Position numbers and translations under genes: made by a program. From NCBI RefSeq assembly GCF_003515705.1, contig NZ_QWEH01000006.1:62001-126000 (forward strand): a stretch of DNA of 64,000 bases. The letters run 5' to 3'. The notes under the pieces are model-generated. The model worked only from the letters and a program-made list of their open reading frames with translations. It did no database searches and had not been told where the DNA came from. The stretch is from Oceanobacillus profundus. Its GTDB lineage: Bacteria > Bacillota > Bacilli > Bacillales > Amphibacillaceae. This document shows positions 59,231 to 64,000 of this stretch, in pieces; positions within the stretch are counted from its first letter, which is position 1, and each line of letters starts with the position of its first letter.

Positions 59231-60561
59231 TGAAATTAGAAACAGCAAAAACGTTGATATTAATCGTTTTAATTGGAACAAGCTTACTCCTTACCCTTGG
59301 GACAGGAAGCATCAAGTCAAGTCAAACGGCATTAAATAACGAGACAATTGATGAGGTTGACATTGGTGGAACAGAAGAAAATAGACGAAGCATTATTGAG
59401 CCGATGGACATCATTTTACATGCGAATGGCAGTTATTATGGCTTTAAAGATCCGACAGAGCGAGAGATCCTATATAATCGGATGAATTCCTGGAGTTTAT
59501 CTGATGTTACGATTCAATCGGTTGCAAATCGAACGCCAAGCGATTATGAGGTAGAGATCATTTTTCCGGAAAAATTCCCGGTAGAATTATTAGGGAGTAG
59601 TATTTTCAAATTAGCTGATGAAGATGTCCATTTACCCGAAAATGCTTTATTTGAACGTATTTATATTAAATTTGATGAAAACACAGCCACATTACTTGTT
59701 GAGCTAGTTACGGATGATGGCGGGCTTGTAACGGGCAAGATAACGGATACCAATGATTTTAACCATCTCTGGTCTTATATGGATGGATTTGATTTGGATA
59801 CATTTCGGTTGTACACGTTAATGGATGAAGGTGGTAAAGATATTTACTTGCCTACCGGTGAAATTGTGTTACCGAAAAAAATAATGTCCTTTCAACGAAT
59901 CAATCCGCCTGACATGCGCGACGTATTATTTGATACCCCATCTGTAGTAAGTGAGTCCAGAACTCCAGAAATAGGTGAAAGTTATTTTACAGATAGTCGT
60001 CAACTGCGAGTGGATGAAAACGGTATTGGGATGGAATATATAAATATTTTAACAGAGGATAATAATACGGATCCATTGCTTTCTCCAACAACATTATTGG
60101 ATAGAAGTATTTTGCAAATTAATAATCATAAGGGTTGGACAAGTGATTATCGATTAGCAGAAATGAACACGATGCAAGGTCTAATAAATTATCGGATGTA
60201 TTTTGAAGGATATCCTGTCTTTAACAATGACAATATGTCTATGATTGAGCAACAATTGAACAGTCAGCAATTGACTAAATATAATAGACCACTGATTTTA
60301 TTTGCACCGTCTGTTATTAATGAAACACCTGTAGAGCTAGCATCTGGGGAAGTTATTAAAAACAATATCCTTAATCCTGATCATTCAGACTATAGTATAG
60401 AAAATATACAGGCTGTTACACTTGGCTATCGGCTAAATATCGATACCGATTTTTCATACAATGAAAATGTTGAACTGGAACCGGTATGGTATATCAAATA
60501 TAATGGTCGCTGGATTCAGCATACGTTTAATGAACCAGCAAAACCAGAAGGGGGAGATTGA
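59230..60561 (+). CDS. walH: WalK accessory protein WalH (YycH)
   Basis: 443 residues. In B. subtilis WalH and WalI form a membrane complex that restrains WalK. Seen: one N-terminal membrane anchor (about 7-27), then a large extracytoplasmic region ending in tandem YycH-fold domains, with WSLSDVTIQSV and YWYIKYNGRW-like ending (EPVWYIKYNGRW). GGAGG lies in the walK 3' end. The stop overlaps the ribosome-site region of walI, so they are coupled. Confidence 0.93.
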   Translation: MKLETAKTLILIVLIGTSLLLTLGTGSIKSSQTALNNETIDEVDIGGTEENRRSIIEPMDIILHANGSYYGFKDPTEREILYNRMNSWSLSDVTIQSVANRTPSDYEVEIIFPEKFPVELLGSSIFKLADEDVHLPENALFERIYIKFDENTATLLVELVTDDGGLVTGKITDTNDFNHLWSYMDGFDLDTFRLYTLMDEGGKDIYLPTGEIVLPKKIMSFQRINPPDMRDVLFDTPSVVSESRTPEIGESYFTDSRQLRVDENGIGMEYINILTEDNNTDPLLSPTTLLDRSILQINNHKGWTSDYRLAEMNTMQGLINYRMYFEGYPVFNNDNMSMIEQQLNSQQLTKYNRPLILFAPSVINETPVELASGEVIKNNILNPDHSDYSIENIQAVTLGYRLNIDTDFSYNENVELEPVWYIKYNGRWIQHTFNEPAKPEGGD

Positions 60562-60563
60562 GA

Positions 60564-61493
60564 ATGCAGTGGGGCCACATTAAAACACTATTTATTCTCA
60601 GTTTCCTTATTTTGAACATCTACTTATTAATTCAATATGTAGATAGACAGCAGGATTCAGAACGTCCGGCATTGGATGAAAGTAAAGAAACGAGTTTGGA
60701 AGAACAACTGGAATCGGAGAATATTAAGATTCAAACAGAGATAGAATCGGATGTTGCTGAGTCCAATTATATTAGCGTTTCGCAAAAGAAGTTTACCGAA
60801 GAAGAAAAAAGCATGTTAAATAGCATCAATAATATAACGGCGGCAGTGATTGATGATGAGTTTGTCGTGGCGCAGCTGAATGAGCCAATCCCAATCCCTA
60901 TTAATGCAAGTGACAGTCGAGTTACAGAATTGCTGGCACCTTATTTGGCTTATGCCGATGAATATAACTTCTGGGGTTGGAATGAAGATTATAGAGTACT
61001 GATTTTCTCACAGTCAAAGGAAGGCCGGACAATATATTTGAATGGGAGTGCGATTATCCTTGCATATTTAAACCAAGATAACGAGGTAACTCACTACACC
61101 CAAATGATGCTAGGGGAGTCGAGCAAGCAAGGGTCGGATCAAACAATAAATCCGCCTATCCAGGCCATTGGCACGTTGTTTGAGCGGAATAACCTTATAC
61201 AGGATGATGCGGTTACCGAGGTGAGATTAGGATTTCTGTCGCGAATACCGACAGAAGGTACGCATGTGTTTGCACCGACATGGAAAGTAACGGTAAATGA
61301 AAGTAGGAATTACTTTGTAAATGCGATTGAGGGGCTTGTTTATGCAGGTACGGATAAGGAATTTCTCAATAATACAATCAACGATAATATAACAAGAATT
61401 GGAAGTCTACCAGAAGAAAGTGAGATAAAAGAAGCAGCTCTACATGCTTTAGAGCAAAGTATTGAGGTAGGAAATCGGAGTGAAATAGAATGA
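60564..61493 (+). CDS. walI: WalK accessory protein WalI (YycI)
   Basis: 309 residues. Seen: a single N-terminal helix ([22 protein letters not shown] in parts, about 4-25), then an extracytoplasmic domain of the YycI family with [11 protein letters not shown] and the conserved [10 protein letters not shown] near the end. Start: the ATG at 60564 with GGGGGAG seven bases upstream; the TTG at 60558 is less likely. It overlaps walJ by four bases (ATGA). Confidence 0.92.
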   Translation: MQWGHIKTLFILSFLILNIYLLIQYVDRQQDSERPALDESKETSLEEQLESENIKIQTEIESDVAESNYISVSQKKFTEEEKSMLNSINNITAAVIDDEFVVAQLNEPIPIPINASDSRVTELLAPYLAYADEYNFWGWNEDYRVLIFSQSKEGRTIYLNGSAIILAYLNQDNEVTHYTQMMLGESSKQGSDQTINPPIQAIGTLFERNNLIQDDAVTEVRLGFLSRIPTEGTHVFAPTWKVTVNESRNYFVNAIEGLVYAGTDKEFLNNTINDNITRIGSLPEESEIKEAALHALEQSIEVGNRSEIE

Positions 61494-62275
61494 CATTACG
61501 TTTTAGTGTTTTGGCATCTGGAAGTACGGGGAACGCATTTTATGTCGAAACAGACAAACAGCGATTTCTTGTAGATGCTGGGCTAAGCGGGAAGCAAATG
61601 GACCAGTTATTTAGCAAGGTACAGGTTGATCCTGCAGCCCTTTCAGGAATTTTGGTAACGCATGAGCATAGCGATCATATTAAGGGATTAGGGATTATGG
61701 CAAGGAAATATAATCTCCCAATCTATGCGAATGAAAAGACATGGAAAGCAATGGAGAATTCGCTTGGAAAGCTTACAACAGATCAGAAGTTTTTGTTCGG
61801 GATGAATGAAGTGAAGACGTTTGATGATCTGGATATTGAATCATTTGGTGTATCGCATGATGCGGCAGAGCCAATGTTTTATACTTTTCGGCATGATGGG
61901 AAGAAAGTAGCGCTCGTAACAGATCTTGGTTATGTTTCGGAGCGAATCAAAAAAACAGTAGAAGACGCGGATGCATATATTTTCGAGTCCAATCATGATG
62001 TAGAAATGCTGCGGATGGGTCGTTATCCGTGGAGCGTTAAGCGCCGTATATTAGGTGATTCTGGTCACGTTTCAAACGAAGATTGCGGATTAGCACTTGC
62101 AGATATAATTAGTAACCGTACGAAACGAATCTATCTTGCCCATTTGAGTTTGGATAATAATATGAAGGACCTAGCTCGAATGTCTGTACAAGGTGTTCTC
62201 CAAGAAAGAGGTATTCATATCGATCTGCACGATACGGATCCAAAGGAACCAACTCCTTTGTATGAGGTTGTATAG
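61490..62275 (+). CDS. walJ: Metallo-beta-lactamase fold hydrolase WalJ (YycJ)
   Basis: 261 residues. Seen: [15 protein letters not shown] at the start, the metal-binding HEHSDH (58-63), further His/Asp ligands in TDLGY and SNHDVEML, and GDSGHVSN. It belongs to a group of exonuclease-like MBL enzymes; in B. subtilis YycJ is implicated in mismatch repair or coordination of division with replication, so a wall function is not established. Last gene of the walRKHIJ operon, overlapping walI. Confidence 0.93.
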   Translation: MTLRFSVLASGSTGNAFYVETDKQRFLVDAGLSGKQMDQLFSKVQVDPAALSGILVTHEHSDHIKGLGIMARKYNLPIYANEKTWKAMENSLGKLTTDQKFLFGMNEVKTFDDLDIESFGVSHDAAEPMFYTFRHDGKKVALVTDLGYVSERIKKTVEDADAYIFESNHDVEMLRMGRYPWSVKRRILGDSGHVSNEDCGLALADIISNRTKRIYLAHLSLDNNMKDLARMSVQGVLQERGIHIDLHDTDPKEPTPLYEVV

Positions 62276-62346
62276 TCATTATTTTATTGGTTTCCCTAGA
62301 TATAATTGTTTAATAATTTCCGGTTTAAGGTAATACTATAGTATGT

Positions 62347-62485
62347 GTTCAAAAGAAGGAAAAAGGAACCGAGAATTTCGATTGTTTTTCGGGCTTACGC
62401 GCATAATGTACCTTTTATGGCAGCAAGATGTGAAGACAGTTAGTCGAATGTCCTCAGTTCTTGATTTTTAGCAGGTTTTTTGAAC
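62347..62485. repeat. Dispersed palindromic repeat, family R1, longer copy (walJ-htrA gap)
   Basis: Begins GTTCAAAAGAAGGAAAAAGG and ends CAGGTTTTTTGAAC. The termini GTTCAAAA/TTTTTTGAAC are inverted, as in the other R1 copies. In reverse orientation it reads GTTCAAAAAACCTGCTAAAA, resembling the GTTCAAAAGTCCGGTAAAAA left end. The interior differs between copies. It fills most of the 250-bp gap. Confidence 0.6.
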
Positions 62486-62526
62486 AATCTCTTTACCATA
62501 TATCATATCAATAAGGGGACTACGAG

Positions 62527-63729
62527 ATGGGATATTATGATCAGAATTACCGGACATATCGGAAACGAAAGGGAAGATGGCTTGCCCCGCTTATAATAGG
62601 AATTGTGATTGGTGTCCTATTTATTGGACTTGTTATGCCTGAATTTATGAATTCAACGAATGGTGGAGACGACGCTCGTGACCAAGTGACGATTGAGACA
62701 AATGAACAAAATGGTAATCAACCCCTTAATACATCTGTAACCGTTGATGTGACGACTCAGATAACAGAGGTTGTTGAGGAAGTGACACCAACAGTTGTTG
62801 GGATTACGAATATTCAACAGCGTTCTGATTTCTTTGAGCAGCAAGAAGGGATAGAAGCTGGTACAGGATCTGGCGTTATTTATAAGAATAATGATGGAAC
62901 TGCTTTTGTCGTAACAAATCATCATGTAATTGAAGGTGCAGACACCGTGGAAGTAGTTCTCTACGATGATACTCACATTGAGGCAGAAATTGTTGGGAGT
63001 GACCTCTTTTCAGATTTAGCAGTGCTGCGCATGGATGGGGCGGCTGTAGATAAAGTGATTGAAATTGGCACATCAGAAAGTATCAAAGTTGGTGAGCCAG
63101 CAATTGCAATTGGTAATCCATTGGGTCTTTATCTTTCAAGCACAGTTACCCAAGGAGTAATCAGTGGAACAGAGCGCACAATCCCCCAAGATTTTAATCA
63201 AGATGGTCGTGCAGATTGGCAAGCGGAGGTTATTCAGACGGATGCCGCGATTAACCCTGGAAATAGTGGTGGTGCATTGATTAATATTTATGGTCAGCTT
63301 ATTGGAATCAATTCGATGAAGATTAACCAGGCTGCTGTAGAAGGAATTGGTTTTGCAATTCCTATTGACCATGCTTTACCAATTATTGAAGAATTGGAGA
63401 CCACAGGAGAAGTAACACGGCCATATCTAGGTGTTGAAATTTATTCGCTTGATGAAGTACCACAAACCGAGTGGAGAGATACGTTAAATTTACCTTCTGA
63501 AGTAGATGGTGGTGTTTACGTTTGGAATGTAGAGCCATTGTCTCCAGCGGATCAGGCAGGATTAGAACGTTTGGATGTCATCACGGAGCTGGACGGGAAT
63601 CCAATTATGAATATGATTGATTTACGTAAAGTACTGTATCAAGAAAAGGAAATTGGCGATACGATTCAAGTGACATATTATCGGAATGGCGAGCGGGTCG
63701 AAACAGACATAGAGCTTGGAAGCCAGTAA
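62527..63729 (+). CDS. htrA: Membrane-anchored serine protease HtrA (S1C family, YycK/HtrC position)
   Basis: 400 residues. Seen: one N-terminal helix (about 19-39), a linker, the trypsin-like domain with His133 (TNHHVIEG), Asp163 (FSDLAVL) and Ser247 (NPGNSGGA), and one PDZ domain (about 295-395, GGVYVWNVEPLSPADQAGL in parts). It degrades or refolds misfolded exported proteins under envelope stress. Located after walJ as in B. subtilis. A ribosome site AAGGGGAC precedes the ATG. Separated from walJ by an R1 repeat, so it probably has its own promoter. Confidence 0.94.
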   Translation: MGYYDQNYRTYRKRKGRWLAPLIIGIVIGVLFIGLVMPEFMNSTNGGDDARDQVTIETNEQNGNQPLNTSVTVDVTTQITEVVEEVTPTVVGITNIQQRSDFFEQQEGIEAGTGSGVIYKNNDGTAFVVTNHHVIEGADTVEVVLYDDTHIEAEIVGSDLFSDLAVLRMDGAAVDKVIEIGTSESIKVGEPAIAIGNPLGLYLSSTVTQGVISGTERTIPQDFNQDGRADWQAEVIQTDAAINPGNSGGALINIYGQLIGINSMKINQAAVEGIGFAIPIDHALPIIEELETTGEVTRPYLGVEIYSLDEVPQTEWRDTLNLPSEVDGGVYVWNVEPLSPADQAGLERLDVITELDGNPIMNMIDLRKVLYQEKEIGDTIQVTYYRNGERVETDIELGSQ

Positions 63730-63736
63730 AAGATAT

Positions 63737-63775
63737 AAAGCTATCTTCTAAAAATGTAGCAGAAGGTAGCTTTCG
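63737..63775 (+). terminator. Hairpin after htrA
   Basis: AAAGCTATCTT pairs with AAGGTAGCTTT around 15 bases, with one G-T pair. There is no strong T run, so it is only a possible terminator. Confidence 0.45.
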
Positions 63776-63920
63776 CTGTGGTAAAAGAAAATTTGAAGAC
63801 TGTGTATAAACTTAGAGACATGCTTATCGATGATTAAATGCTATATTCTCTCTATACTATTATGGGAAACACTTTTGCTTCGTTATCTATTATGTGTATA
63901 ATCTATAATTTTTGAAAAAG

Positions 63921-63961
63921 TAATCCACAAAAAACGAAAGTTATGCACAAATGGTGGATAA
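63921..63961. other. Three near-consensus DnaA boxes at the window end
   Basis: TAATCCACA (63921), TTATGCACA (63941) and GGTGGATAA (63953) each match the DnaA box at 8 of 9 positions within 41 bases. No gene is visible between htrA and the window edge. Confidence 0.45.
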
Positions 63962-64000
63962 TTATTAATGATGAATCAATATATGGTGTAAAAAATGAGC

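Overview
The window is the replication-origin region of a low-GC, endospore-forming member of the Bacillaceae. Gene content and order follow the Bacillus subtilis origin region closely, and protein details point towards the Oceanobacillus/Virgibacillus group; the genus is an inference from remembered relatives, not a database match. Evidence for a spore former includes noc, soj/spo0J, SpoIIIJ-type YidC, YyaC and the sporulation diadenylate cyclase CdaS.

Layout. The origin lies around dnaA (about 24.87-27.30 kb): DnaA boxes flank dnaA on both sides, and the dnaA-dnaN gap carries an AT-rich unwinding region with DnaA-trio-like triplets. The left arm, read outward on the minus strand, is dnaA, dnaN, yaaA, recF, remB, gyrB, gyrA, a degenerate HD-GYP gene, guaB, dacA, serS (tRNA-Ser T-box), tRNA-Ser, proC (tRNA-Pro T-box), tRNA-Arg, a glutamate/aspartate symporter, acsA and a YycO-like hydrolase. 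yaaC, relP, dgk-dck and the truncated hmp run against that direction. The right arm, on the plus strand, is rpmH, rnpA, yidC, jag, an accessory two-gene insert, mnmE, mnmG, rsmG, noc, parA, parB, several membrane-protein genes, ychF, rpsF-ssb-rpsR, yybS-gdpP-rplI-dnaC, an Ltp-type surface protein, purA, an M23 endopeptidase, walRKHIJ and htrA. yyaC, a DUF1189-like gene and cdaS are head-on there.

How the genes work together. The core encodes initiation (DnaA, clamp, helicase, SSB, RecF), topology (gyrase), segregation and division control (ParAB with two perfect parS sites, Noc with a candidate binding site), tRNA modification (MnmE/MnmG) and ribosome parts. Cell-wall control (WalRK with WalH/I/J, HtrA, M23 peptidase, DacA) and nucleotide signalling (RelP, GdpP, CdaS) surround it.

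Most interesting non-core content. (1) A secreted protein with an ADP-ribosyltransferase-like C-terminal region plus a cytosolic partner built from two copies of one helical domain, inserted between jag and mnmE: a candidate undescribed toxin-immunity pair. (2) Two families of gene-free dispersed palindromic repeats in intergenic gaps, one copy in the dnaN leader beside the origin unwinding element. (3) An Ltp-repeat surface protein on an Ala/Glu/Lys repeat stalk, possibly a phage-exclusion factor. (4) Extra DnaA-box clusters in front of mnmE and after htrA.
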